Below, piece by piece: positions 16,965-24,884 of a stretch of DNA of 44,902 bases. Made by a program: the position numbers and the translations under genes. Position 1 is the first letter of the stretch. Every line of letters starts with the position of its first letter. The stretch is from an uncultured Acetatifactor sp. Its GTDB lineage: Bacteria > Bacillota > Clostridia > Lachnospirales > Lachnospiraceae. The stretch lies in NCBI GenBank assembly GCA_910586515.1, contig CAJUGL010000026.1, positions 1-44,902 of the forward strand, read 5' to 3'. A model generated the notes under the pieces. The model worked only from the letters and a program-made list of their open reading frames with translations. It ran no database searches and was not told the DNA's origin.

Positions 16965-17059
16965 CGGAGTGAACACCGACTCTTAAGCTGTTACTTTTTA
17001 TGGGGTGGGATTTCGCTGGCAGATGGCCGTGAACAGAAATCCTTAAGCTGACGAAAAAT

Positions 17060-17090
17060 AAGTTCGAGCGTATGCTCGAACTTGTTTTTG
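17060..17090 (+). terminator. Intrinsic terminator closing operon A
   Basis: AAGTTCGAGC (17060-17069) pairs perfectly with GCTCGAACTT (17074-17083) around GTAT, followed by GTTTTTG. It ends the transcript containing the wall hydrolase and lipoprotein. Confidence 0.9.
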
Positions 17091-17110
17091 TGTATATTTG
17101 ATGGTATACT
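17082..17110 (+). promoter_or_regulatory. Sigma-A promoter of operon B
   Basis: TTGTTT (17082-17087), a 17-base spacer, then TATACT (17105-17110) with an extended TG one base upstream. The -35 overlaps the tail of the preceding terminator. The same TTGTTT-17-extended -10 layout precedes operon C (23986-24014). Confidence 0.7.
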
Positions 17111-17168
17111 GGTGAAAACCCGATGGCAAAACATAACGGTATGAATGCTTTTGGCAAGGAGATAATAG

Positions 17169-19052
17169 ATGAAAAAGCTGAATGATATCAGAGTGGGCAT
17201 TCTTCGGGTGCCCATTACCAGAATAGCTCTGCTGATCATAGTGGACCTGATTTCCATCCTGCTGGCTTCCGGGCTCAGCCTGTATGTGCGCTATGATTTC
17301 AAGTTCATGGATGTGAAGAGGGAGTACTGGGAAGCCATATTGGAGTGCTATTTTCTGAACGTGGTAATTCTGCTGATTGTATTCAGTATATTCCGGCTGT
17401 ACAAGAGCGTGTGGCGGTACGCTTCGGACACGGAGCTGGTGAATAATATCATTGCGGTATTTTTCTGCGCTATTATGCAGCCGGTAGTGCGTTTCCTGAT
17501 GGGGGTAAAGCTGCCCGAGAGCCATCCTTTTTACTACGGCATATTTCTGCTGATTTTTACCGCGGGGATTCGGTTCAGCTATCGGATTCTGCGTCTCGTT
17601 CAGAACAGGCGTCTCAGCAGGAGAAGCGGGCTGACCCGTTTCAACTGCATGATTGTGGGGGCGGGCGCTGCGGGAAATGCCATTCTGAAGGAAATAGAGA
17701 CCAGCCATTATCTGAACATGCATGTATCCTGCGTTGTGGACGATCATCCGGGCTGTCACGGGAAATATCTGCGGGGAGTCCCCATCGTTGGAGGGAGGGA
17801 ATGCATACCTGACTGTGTGGAAAAATATGACATAGACGAGATTATCATCGCCATTCCCTCGGCCAGCAGGACGGTTATCCGGCCTATACTGGAGATCTGC
17901 AAGGAGACAGGATGCAGGCTGCGCATCCTGCCCGGAATGTACCAGCTGATCAACGGGGACTTGAATGTGTCCAAGCTGCGGGAGGTTCAGATCGAGGATT
18001 TGCTGGGGCGGGATCCGGTGGAGGTCAATGTGGAGGAGATCATCGGCTATGTCCGGGGGCAGGTAGTGCTGGTGACCGGAGGCGGAGGGTCCATCGGCAG
18101 CGAATTGTGCAGGCAGATAGCCGGACATGAACCCAGACAGCTGATCATATTTGATATATATGAAAACAACGCCTATGAGATACAGCAGGAGCTGAAGATG
18201 AAGTATCCGGAACTGGATTTGGCGGTGCTCATCGGCTCTGTGCGGAATACGGCCAGGGTGGAGGATGTGTTTGCAAAATACCGCCCTGATATTGTATACC
18301 ATGCGGCCGCCCACAAGCATGTGCCGCTGATGGAGGACAGTCCCAGAGAGGCGGTTAAGAACAATGTATTCGGCACACTGAAGGTGGCCAGGGCAGCGGG
18401 GCGCTGGGGCACAAAGAAATTCGTCATGATCTCCACGGACAAGGCGGTGAATCCCACGAATATCATGGGGGCCAGCAAGCGCATCTGTGAGATGATTATT
18501 CAGAACGAGAATCTGAAGGCCGGGACGGAATTTGTGGCGGTGCGGTTCGGGAATGTGCTGGGCAGCAACGGCAGCGTGGTGCCCCTGTTTAAGAAGCAGA
18601 TAGAGCAGGGCGGTCCGGTGACTGTGACCAGCCCGGATATTGTGCGGTATTTTATGACTATACCGGAGGCGGTGTCGCTGGTGCTTCAGGCCGGAGCTTA
18701 CGCCAGAGGCGGAGAAATCTTCGTTCTGGACATGGGAGAACCCATGAAGATGGTGGACATGGCCAGGAATCTGATCAAGCTCTCCGGCTTTCGGGTGGAC
18801 GAGGATATCAAAATTGAGTTTATCGGTCTGCGGCCGGGCGAGAAGATGTACGAGGAGCTTCTGATGAACGAGGAGGGCCTGAGGGAGACGGCAAACCGGA
18901 TGATTCATATCGGCAGGCCCATCGAATTCGATTCGGCGGAATTCGAGAGACAGCTGGAGCGGCTGCAGGAGGCATCATTGAAGGAAGACGGTGATATCCG
19001 GGAGACGGTGAGGGAGATCGTCCCTACTTACAGTTACGATACAGAGGGCTGA
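17169..19052 (+). CDS. PglF/CapD-like membrane NDP-sugar 4,6-dehydratase
   Basis: Makes a 4-keto-6-deoxy nucleotide sugar (UDP-GlcNAc in characterised relatives), the entry to diNAcBac, FucNAc or QuiNAc-type sugars. Residues 1-150 hold four membrane helices, followed by a first Rossmann segment (MIVGAGAAGNAI, near 160). The catalytic SDR domain begins near 300 with VTGGGGSIGSELCRQI, and HAAAHKHVPLMED follows. The TDKAVNPTNIMGASKR motif has Met where ordinary SDRs have the catalytic Tyr, which is the known PglF/WbpM/FlaA1 feature. Length 627 is typical. First gene of operon B and paired with a PglC-like transferase at 19115, as in pathways that start with a bacillosamine-type sugar. Confidence 0.93.
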   Translation: MKKLNDIRVGILRVPITRIALLIIVDLISILLASGLSLYVRYDFKFMDVKREYWEAILECYFLNVVILLIVFSIFRLYKSVWRYASDTELVNNIIAVFFCAIMQPVVRFLMGVKLPESHPFYYGIFLLIFTAGIRFSYRILRLVQNRRLSRRSGLTRFNCMIVGAGAAGNAILKEIETSHYLNMHVSCVVDDHPGCHGKYLRGVPIVGGRECIPDCVEKYDIDEIIIAIPSASRTVIRPILEICKETGCRLRILPGMYQLINGDLNVSKLREVQIEDLLGRDPVEVNVEEIIGYVRGQVVLVTGGGGSIGSELCRQIAGHEPRQLIIFDIYENNAYEIQQELKMKYPELDLAVLIGSVRNTARVEDVFAKYRPDIVYHAAAHKHVPLMEDSPREAVKNNVFGTLKVARAAGRWGTKKFVMISTDKAVNPTNIMGASKRICEMIIQNENLKAGTEFVAVRFGNVLGSNGSVVPLFKKQIEQGGPVTVTSPDIVRYFMTIPEAVSLVLQAGAYARGGEIFVLDMGEPMKMVDMARNLIKLSGFRVDEDIKIEFIGLRPGEKMYEELLMNEEGLRETANRMIHIGRPIEFDSAEFERQLERLQEASLKEDGDIRETVREIVPTYSYDTEG

Positions 19053-19114
19053 CCGGGGCCGTATACGGATCATCCTTCGGATAAAGCGGATTGGGAAGGA
19101 CTTGGAGGTGTGGA

Positions 19115-19726
19115 ATGTACCTGAGAATAAAGCGGGGGTTGGATTTTTTTGCGGCATTGATGGGGCTGCTGATTTTGTCGCCTGTTTTACTGGTTCTGGC
19201 CGGGGCGGTGAAACTGGATTCCCGGGGGCCGGTGCTGTTCAGACAGAAGAGAGTGGGGATTCACAAGACTTATTTTCACATTCTGAAATTCCGCACCATG
19301 CGCACGGATACGCCCGGAGATATGCCCACCCACCTGCTGAAAAATCCGGAACAGTATATTACCCGGATGGGAAGATTTCTGCGCAGAACGAGTCTGGACG
19401 AGCTGCCTCAGATCATCAATATCCTGAAAGGGGACATGTCTCTGGTGGGTCCCAGGCCGGCGCTTTGGAATCAATATGACCTGATCGAAGAGAGAGAGAA
19501 GTACGGCGCCAATGATGTGCGCCCGGGGCTGACGGGATGGGCCCAGATCAACGGACGGGACGAACTGGAGATTCCCGAGAAGGCGAGGCTGGACGGAGAG
19601 TACACGGAGGCTCTTGGCCGGGGCAGGGGATTTTTCATGGACTGCCGCTGCTTTTTCGGCACGTTTCTCAGCGTTCTTCGGGAGGACGGCGTGGTAGAAG
19701 GCGGTACGGGGAACATGAAGAAATAG
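19115..19726 (+). CDS. PglC/WcaJ-like small initiating phosphoglycosyltransferase
   Basis: Start ATG at 19115 is preferred to the upstream TTG because TTGGAGG lies seven bases before it. The 203 residues show the monotopic PGT fold. It has a re-entrant helix (GLDFFAALMGLLILSPVLLV, near 8-27), GPVLFRQKRVG, KFRTMRTD, the catalytic DE in SLDELPQIINILKGD, LVGPRPAL and RPGLTGWAQINGRD. It transfers a HexNAc-1-phosphate-type sugar to undecaprenyl phosphate. Next to the 4,6-dehydratase, it probably uses that enzyme's product (inference). It is the second initiating enzyme in the window. Confidence 0.92.
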   Translation: MYLRIKRGLDFFAALMGLLILSPVLLVLAGAVKLDSRGPVLFRQKRVGIHKTYFHILKFRTMRTDTPGDMPTHLLKNPEQYITRMGRFLRRTSLDELPQIINILKGDMSLVGPRPALWNQYDLIEEREKYGANDVRPGLTGWAQINGRDELEIPEKARLDGEYTEALGRGRGFFMDCRCFFGTFLSVLREDGVVEGGTGNMKK

Positions 19727-19753
19727 AGTCGGGGAGATCAGAGGCAGCGGAAG

Positions 19754-21415
19754 ATGAAGAGAATTTTGGTTACGGGAAAGAGCAGTTATATCGGAACCTC
19801 CTTTGCCCGGTATGCCGGACTGCATTATCCGGAGGAGCTTGAGATAGAGGCTGTAAGCGTGCGGGATGAGTCGTGGAAAGACATGGACTTTTCCGGCTTT
19901 GACGCTGTGCTCCATGTGGCGGGCATAGCCCACGCGGATGTGGGACATGCCACAGAGGAGGAAAAGCAGGAGTATTACAGGGTCAATACCCGGCTGGCCC
20001 TGGAGGCGGCGGAGAAGGCCAGAGATGCCGGCGTGGGCCAGTTTGTGCTCACCAGCTCCATGATCGTGTACGGCGCCCGGGAGCATGTGACCCGTCAAAG
20101 TCAGCCCGCTCCGGTAAATTTCTACGGAGACAGCAAGTGGAAGGCCGACAAGGGTGTGCGGGAGCTGGAAACATCTAAATTCCGTGTGGCGGTGCTCCGT
20201 TTACCGTTGGTGTACGGCAGGGGGAGCAAGGGAAATTATCCCGTTCTGGCCAGGCTGGCGGGAAAGCTTCCCGTGTTTCCCAAAGTGGAAAACCGGCGTT
20301 CTGTGATTTATGTGGAGAATCTCTGTGAATTTCTCTGCGGGCTGCTGCTGGACGGCAGGGGAGGCATCTTTTTTCCGCAGGACAGGGAGCAGGTCAGCAC
20401 GGCCCGGCTGGTGAAGACAATCGCTGCCTGCAGAGGGCACAGAATTCTGCTGATGCCGGCCCTTGGTCCGCTGGCGGCACTGGGGCGGCGCCTTCCGGGA
20501 AAAGCGGGAGGACTGTGCAGAAAGGCTTTCGGCAGCAGCTATTACGATTCTTCCCTGAGCGAGGCGGATTGGAACTATCATGTGGTTGATTTGGAGGAGG
20601 CTGTCAGGCGGACGGAGGGAAGAACAGCGGATACCGGCTCCGGAGGGGTTTTGGAAACCGGGGAGAGAGGAGGCTCCGGCCCCCTGGTTTCTGTCACTAC
20701 CGTAACCAGAAACAGCGAGAAAACCATTGCCAGAACCATAGAGTCCGTGCTGGCGCAGACCTATGACAGGGTAGAATATCTGGTGGTGGACGGACTCTCC
20801 CGGGACAGGACGGTGGAGATTGCGGAGAGTTATCGGGAGAAATTTGCCGGCCGGGGCTATGAGTACAGGATCATATCCGAGGCGGATCAGGGGATGTACG
20901 ATGCCATAAATAAGGGTATCCGTCTGTCAGAGGGAGAGATTATCGGCAACATCAATTCGGACGATTGGTACGAACCCCAGGCTGCGGAGCGGGCCGCGGC
21001 TTTTCTGCAGGAGACGGGAGCGGACTATATGTATGCGGATCTGCGGATGGTCAGAGCGGACGGCACAGGGTTTGTAAAGCGGGCGAAGCTGCAGAGAATG
21101 GCCACTTCCAGGGGATGGAATCATCCCACCCAGTTTGCCAGGAGAGCGGTCCACGAGAGATTTCCCTATAAACTGGAGAGCCTTCATGACGACTTTGACT
21201 TCTTTCTGAAGGTGCGGAAATCGGGTCTGAAGATCGGGGTGTGCAATGAGGTGCTGGCGAATTTTACCATGGAGGGGATGAGCCATGAGAAATCGCTTTC
21301 CGCAGCCATAGCCAGGGGGAGATGCCGGTACCGTATCTACAGGAATAACGGCTACGGGCGGCTGTATGCGCTGGAGTGCATTCTGATCGAGGCGGCAAAG
21401 CTTCTGCTGGCCTGA
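19754..21415 (+). CDS. NAD-dependent epimerase/reductase-glycosyltransferase (SDR-GT2) fusion
   Basis: Residues 1-285 are an extended SDR. It has a TGKSSYIG nucleotide loop (a variant of the usual TGxxGxxG), HVAGIAH, TSSMIVYG and FYGDSKWKADK, with catalytic Tyr and Lys in YxxxK. Close relatives reduce or epimerise the 4-keto sugar made by PglF-like enzymes. Residues about 310-553 form a GT2 domain with VSVTTVTRNSEKTI, VVDGLSRDRT, ADQGMYDAINKGI and NINSDDWYEPQA. The ~25-residue linker is Gly/Glu/Arg-rich and low-complexity. A fused sugar-finishing enzyme and its transferase would channel a rare nucleotide sugar (inference). The start follows GCAGCGGAAG, a weak site. Confidence 0.88.
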   Translation: MKRILVTGKSSYIGTSFARYAGLHYPEELEIEAVSVRDESWKDMDFSGFDAVLHVAGIAHADVGHATEEEKQEYYRVNTRLALEAAEKARDAGVGQFVLTSSMIVYGAREHVTRQSQPAPVNFYGDSKWKADKGVRELETSKFRVAVLRLPLVYGRGSKGNYPVLARLAGKLPVFPKVENRRSVIYVENLCEFLCGLLLDGRGGIFFPQDREQVSTARLVKTIAACRGHRILLMPALGPLAALGRRLPGKAGGLCRKAFGSSYYDSSLSEADWNYHVVDLEEAVRRTEGRTADTGSGGVLETGERGGSGPLVSVTTVTRNSEKTIARTIESVLAQTYDRVEYLVVDGLSRDRTVEIAESYREKFAGRGYEYRIISEADQGMYDAINKGIRLSEGEIIGNINSDDWYEPQAAERAAAFLQETGADYMYADLRMVRADGTGFVKRAKLQRMATSRGWNHPTQFARRAVHERFPYKLESLHDDFDFFLKVRKSGLKIGVCNEVLANFTMEGMSHEKSLSAAIARGRCRYRIYRNNGYGRLYALECILIEAAKLLLA

Positions 21416-21461
21416 GGAGACGGACTCGCCTGGCTGAGAGGGCTTCGGAAGCAGAATCAGG

Positions 21462-21493
21462 GTAATAGTTCAGCGTCCTGTCTGAACTGTTAC
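21462..21493. mobile_element. 32-bp MITE-like palindrome with 8-bp target duplication
   Basis: The ends GTAATAGTTCAG and CTGAACTGTTAC pair with one mismatch around an 8-base loop. GAATCAGG lies immediately before (21454-21461) and immediately after (21494-21501), a perfect 8-bp direct repeat. It equals the reverse complement of the hairpin at 23806-23837 with two differences. It sits between the SDR-GT2 and GT2 genes of operon B, so it forms a hairpin in their shared transcript. Confidence 0.85.
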
Positions 21494-21579
21494 GAATCAG
21501 GCGGTAAACCTCCGGGGACTTGGGGCCTTCGGGGCGGGAGGACCGGGCAATAGAGCATTCGGATATCAGGAAGGAAGAC

Positions 21580-22536
21580 ATGATGACCATATCGGTATGT
21601 ATGGCGGCCTATAACGGGGCAAAGTATATTGAAGAACAGCTGAAATCTCTGCTGGACCAGAGCCGCAGGCCGGACCAGGTGGTTTTGTATGACGACGGTT
21701 CAGAGGACGGCACAGTGGAAATCATTCGGCAGTTTATCGGGAAGAACGGTCTGGAGTCCGGGTGGCGGCTTTGGACCGGGGAGAAAAACCTGGGGTATCC
21801 GGCCTGCTTTTACCACGCCATGGACCTGTGTACGGAGGATATTGTATTCCTGGCAGATCAGGACGACATCTGGGACAGGGAGAAGGTGGAAAAGATGAGC
21901 CGTCTCTTTGAGGAGCATCGGAATCTGAAGGCTGCGGTGTGCAAATTCGGTCTCATTGACGCGGAGGGAAGGAGAATCCGCACGGTGCTGGCGCCTACGC
22001 GGAATAAGAATACAGGGGCTCTGCGCCATGTTTCCGTGGAGGCTGTGCTTCGGAAGGGAGAATGGCCCGGCATGGTGATGGCTTACAGACGGGAGTGGTA
22101 CCGGAGCTGGGCCAGGGGGAGTAAAGTTATCCCTCATGATCTGCTGATCAGCGTCAAGGCGGCAGAGGAGGACGGTTTTCTGCAGATTGACGAAGTAATG
22201 GCCTTTCACAGACGACATGACGACAATGCCGGCGGGGAGGAGCACAGGGCCGAAACTCTGCTGAACAGGGAACGAAAGCTTTGGGAGATTCGGGTATATA
22301 TGGACTACCTGGAGGCTTTTGCCGGGGAGCGTATTCTGGAGACCGAGGCGGGCAGAGCGCAGATGGCGGAAAAATACCGGACCATGCAGGACAGATACGC
22401 GGCGCTGAAATCAGCCAGGATCGGCAGAGTGCTGAAGAGCGCGCTGAAGCACAGGAGACATGTGAGACCGGCCACTGTGGTGTGCGATGTATTGATCTGC
22501 AGGCAGAAAGAGCGGAAGGGCGGACAGTCTTTATGA
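21580..22536 (+). CDS. Glycosyltransferase family 2 (rhamnosyltransferase-like subgroup)
   Basis: Start ATG at 21580 (or 21583, both behind AAGGAAG). The 318 residues begin MAAYNGAKYIEEQLKSLL and carry YDDGSEDGT and FLADQDDIWDREKVEKM. The QDDIW form of the DxD region is typical of the RgpB-like group, several of which are rhamnosyltransferases. That is a hint and not an assignment. GT-A domain to about 225, then a helical basic tail. Part of operon B after the small repeat element. Confidence 0.85.
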   Translation: MMTISVCMAAYNGAKYIEEQLKSLLDQSRRPDQVVLYDDGSEDGTVEIIRQFIGKNGLESGWRLWTGEKNLGYPACFYHAMDLCTEDIVFLADQDDIWDREKVEKMSRLFEEHRNLKAAVCKFGLIDAEGRRIRTVLAPTRNKNTGALRHVSVEAVLRKGEWPGMVMAYRREWYRSWARGSKVIPHDLLISVKAAEEDGFLQIDEVMAFHRRHDDNAGGEEHRAETLLNRERKLWEIRVYMDYLEAFAGERILETEAGRAQMAEKYRTMQDRYAALKSARIGRVLKSALKHRRHVRPATVVCDVLICRQKERKGGQSL

Positions 22537-22587
22537 AAAAACGGATAACCGGCGAGAAATCTGCAAATCCTGACAGGAGGGGACAGT

Positions 22588-23829
22588 TTGAGGATAGTGC
22601 ATATTAACAGCCATTACGACCAGGGCGGCGCCGCGCGGATTGCGGCGTGCATTCATCGGGAGCTTCTGCGGGAAGGGCAGGAATCCTACGCGGCCTACGG
22701 AAGGGGCGGCGACAGGCAGGAAAAAAATGTCTTCCGGTTTGACGGCAGGGCGGATATATATGTCTCGGCTCTGCTGAGCCGTGTGACGGGACTGAACGGA
22801 TACTGGAACCGGGCAGCCACCAGGCGCCTGCTGCATATCCTGGACCGGGTCAGGCCTGATATCCTCCATCTGCACGCGCTTCACGGTTATTATCTGAACC
22901 TGGAGATGCTGTTCGGCTATATCAATGCCCACGAGATTCCCTGCGTATGGACCTTTCATGACTGTCATGCGTTCACGGGAAACTGCGGCTACTTTTTTGA
23001 TTGCGGAAGGTGGAGGGAAGGCTGCGGCGGCTGTCCCCGGCTGGGGGGTTATCCGGCCAGTCTTTTCCTGGATTTTACCGCGCAGATGCTGAGGCATAAG
23101 CGTGAACTTTTTACGGCGGGAAGCAAAAAAATCATCGCATGTCCGTCGGAATGGCTTACGGAAACGGCAAAGCAGTCCTTTTTCGGGAAGTATCCCTGCC
23201 GCACTGTGCGCAACGGCATAGATGTGCGCAATGTGTTTTATCCCAGAGACAGAGACGCCTGTCGGGCAAAATACGGTTTTTCCCCGGGAGAGAAACTGGC
23301 CCTTGGTATTGCGGCAGGCTATAAGGACCCCAGGAAGGGGGCGGAGTACATTCTGCAGACGGCCCGTGACCTGAGGGGGAAAGCCAAGGTGATTCTCATC
23401 GGGTGGGACAGAAAGAAGGGCGCCATGGCTTCCGGGCCTGACAATGCGGTGCTGCTGCCGCCCACGGAAAGCGCGGATATGCTGGCGGAATACTACAGTA
23501 TGGCGGATGTGTTTCTGCTGCCCTCCCTGGCGGAGAATTACGCCACGTCTACTCTGGAGGCCATGGCCTGCGGCACGCCGGTGGTGGGGTTCGCCGCGGG
23601 AGGCACGCCGGAGCAGCTCAGGGGAAAACGGGGAATCGCGGTGAAGGCCGGCAGCCAGGAGGAATTAACGGCTGCGGTGGACAGCGTTCTGGAGGGAGAC
23701 TGCGGTCTGCTTCAGGGAGAGGAGCTGGCCCGCTCCATTCGGGAGGAGAATGCGGCGGAAGTGATGGTGAGGCAATACCGGGAGCTTTACCGGGAGCTGT
23801 GTTGTGTAACAGTTCAGACAGGGCGCTGA
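22588..23829 (+). CDS. Glycosyltransferase family 4, C-terminus rewritten by a repeat element
   Basis: TTG start behind AGGAGGGG. The 413 residues are a GT-B enzyme. It has HINSHYDQGGAARIA, a Cys-rich loop (TFHDCHAFTGNC followed by three more Cys, near 115-150) seen in colanic-acid-type GT4 enzymes, the donor motif YKDPRKGAEYIL, and the EX7E motif in LAENYATSTLEAMACGTPVVGF. The last seven codons (VTVQTGR) and the stop are supplied by the repeat element at 23806. Removing the element and one target duplication restores CCL and a TGA, so the ancestral protein ended six residues earlier. Activity is probably intact because the change is beyond the fold. Confidence 0.9.
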   Translation: MRIVHINSHYDQGGAARIAACIHRELLREGQESYAAYGRGGDRQEKNVFRFDGRADIYVSALLSRVTGLNGYWNRAATRRLLHILDRVRPDILHLHALHGYYLNLEMLFGYINAHEIPCVWTFHDCHAFTGNCGYFFDCGRWREGCGGCPRLGGYPASLFLDFTAQMLRHKRELFTAGSKKIIACPSEWLTETAKQSFFGKYPCRTVRNGIDVRNVFYPRDRDACRAKYGFSPGEKLALGIAAGYKDPRKGAEYILQTARDLRGKAKVILIGWDRKKGAMASGPDNAVLLPPTESADMLAEYYSMADVFLLPSLAENYATSTLEAMACGTPVVGFAAGGTPEQLRGKRGIAVKAGSQEELTAAVDSVLEGDCGLLQGEELARSIREENAAEVMVRQYRELYRELCCVTVQTGR

Positions 23830-23945
23830 ACTGTTACGAGAATGCACACAAAACGCGAAAAGAATGCGTTTTGGCGCCTGCAAGTCTCACAAAATTGCAC
23901 AGAGCGCAATTTTGACTTCGCGAGAGGGGCTGTCTGAACCGTTAC
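23806..23945. mobile_element. 140-bp MITE-like element with 8-bp target duplication
   Basis: Terminal inverted repeats GTAACAGTTCAGACAG and CTGTCTGAACCGTTAC (one mismatch) are flanked on both sides by the perfect direct repeat TGTGTTGT (23798-23805 and 23946-23953). It contains nested hairpins: a perfect 12-bp stem at 23806-23837, AAAACGC/GCGTTTT near 23850-23872, and AAAATTGC/GCAATTTT near 23890-23912. It has no coding capacity. The GTAA ends and 8-bp duplications are the pattern of IS66-family elements, so it is probably mobilised in trans. Confidence 0.88.
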
Positions 23946-23985
23946 TGTGTTGTCTCTGAAAAAAGGGAAGAACGAGAGCAAAGGC

Positions 23986-24014
23986 TTGTTTCGGGCAGGG
24001 TTCTGTGCTATAAT
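23986..24014 (+). promoter_or_regulatory. Sigma-A promoter of operon C
   Basis: TTGTTT (23986-23991), a 17-base spacer, then TATAAT (24009-24014) with an extended TG. It lies directly downstream of the repeat element and about 60 bases before the transporter gene. Confidence 0.75.
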
Positions 24015-24074
24015 TCAAAAATCGGCATCAGGTTGGCAGAATTTGGAGAGGTGTATAAGGTCAGGGATGGGAAT

Positions 24075-24875
24075 ATGTCGCGTTTGTTGAGAGGGTTCGG
24101 AGAAGTTCTGGAGAAGAGAGAGCTGATCGTCTCCCTGGCGGGAGCGGATTTCAGGAAGCGTTTTGTGGGTTCGTTTTTGGGAATCGTGTGGATGTTTATT
24201 CAGCCCATTATCACGGTGCTTATTTATTATGTTATTTTTCAGCTGGGATTTAAGTCTCAGCCGGTGGCGGATGTGCCCTATGTGCTGTGGCTGATTCCGG
24301 CGATCGTGCCCTGGTTTTTCTTTAACGATGCCTGGGGCGGGGCGACCAACTGCCTGTACGAGTACAGACATCTGGTGAAGAAAATGGTATTTCCGGTGGG
24401 GATGCTGCCCATCATCAAGATTGTGGCATCTCTGTTTGTGCATCTGATATTTATCTGGATTCTGCTGGCGGTCTATCTGCTGGCAGGGACGGACCCGTCG
24501 CTGTGGTGGCTGCAGAGTCTGTATTATTCCTTCTGCGCAGCATTCCTGGCCCTGGGACTTTCTTATCTCACGGCGTCGGTGAACGCCTTTTTTAAGGATA
24601 TGGGACAATTTGTGCAGATCATTCTGCAGATCGGCATGTGGGTTGCGCCGATTATGTGGGATCTGAATATGTTTTCGGAATCGATTCGCTGGATTTTCAA
24701 GCTGAATCCCTTTTATTATATTGTGGAGGGGTATCGGGACTGCTTTATCGATCATGACGGTTTTTGGCAGCGGCCGGCGCTGACTCTGTATTTCTGGTGC
24801 GTGGCGGGAGCGGTTTTCTTCATCGGCACAGGACTTTTCCGGAAGCTGCGCCCTCATTTTGCGGATGTGCTTTAG
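24075..24875 (+). CDS. ABC-2 polysaccharide/teichoic-acid exporter permease (Wzm/TagG-like)
   Basis: Start ATG at 24075 gives the usual short amphipathic N-terminus before the first helix; an upstream TTG at 24033 would add 14 unlikely residues. The 266 residues have six hydrophobic helices. They carry RFVGSFLGIVWMFIQPI (near 34-50) and VPWFFFNDAWGGATN, and end with LNPFYYIVEGYRDC, all typical of the family. It forms the membrane channel that exports completed lipid-linked glycan and is followed by its ATPase with a 9-base gap. Confidence 0.93.
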   Translation: MSRLLRGFGEVLEKRELIVSLAGADFRKRFVGSFLGIVWMFIQPIITVLIYYVIFQLGFKSQPVADVPYVLWLIPAIVPWFFFNDAWGGATNCLYEYRHLVKKMVFPVGMLPIIKIVASLFVHLIFIWILLAVYLLAGTDPSLWWLQSLYYSFCAAFLALGLSYLTASVNAFFKDMGQFVQIILQIGMWVAPIMWDLNMFSESIRWIFKLNPFYYIVEGYRDCFIDHDGFWQRPALTLYFWCVAGAVFFIGTGLFRKLRPHFADVL

Positions 24876-24884
24876 GAGATGCAT

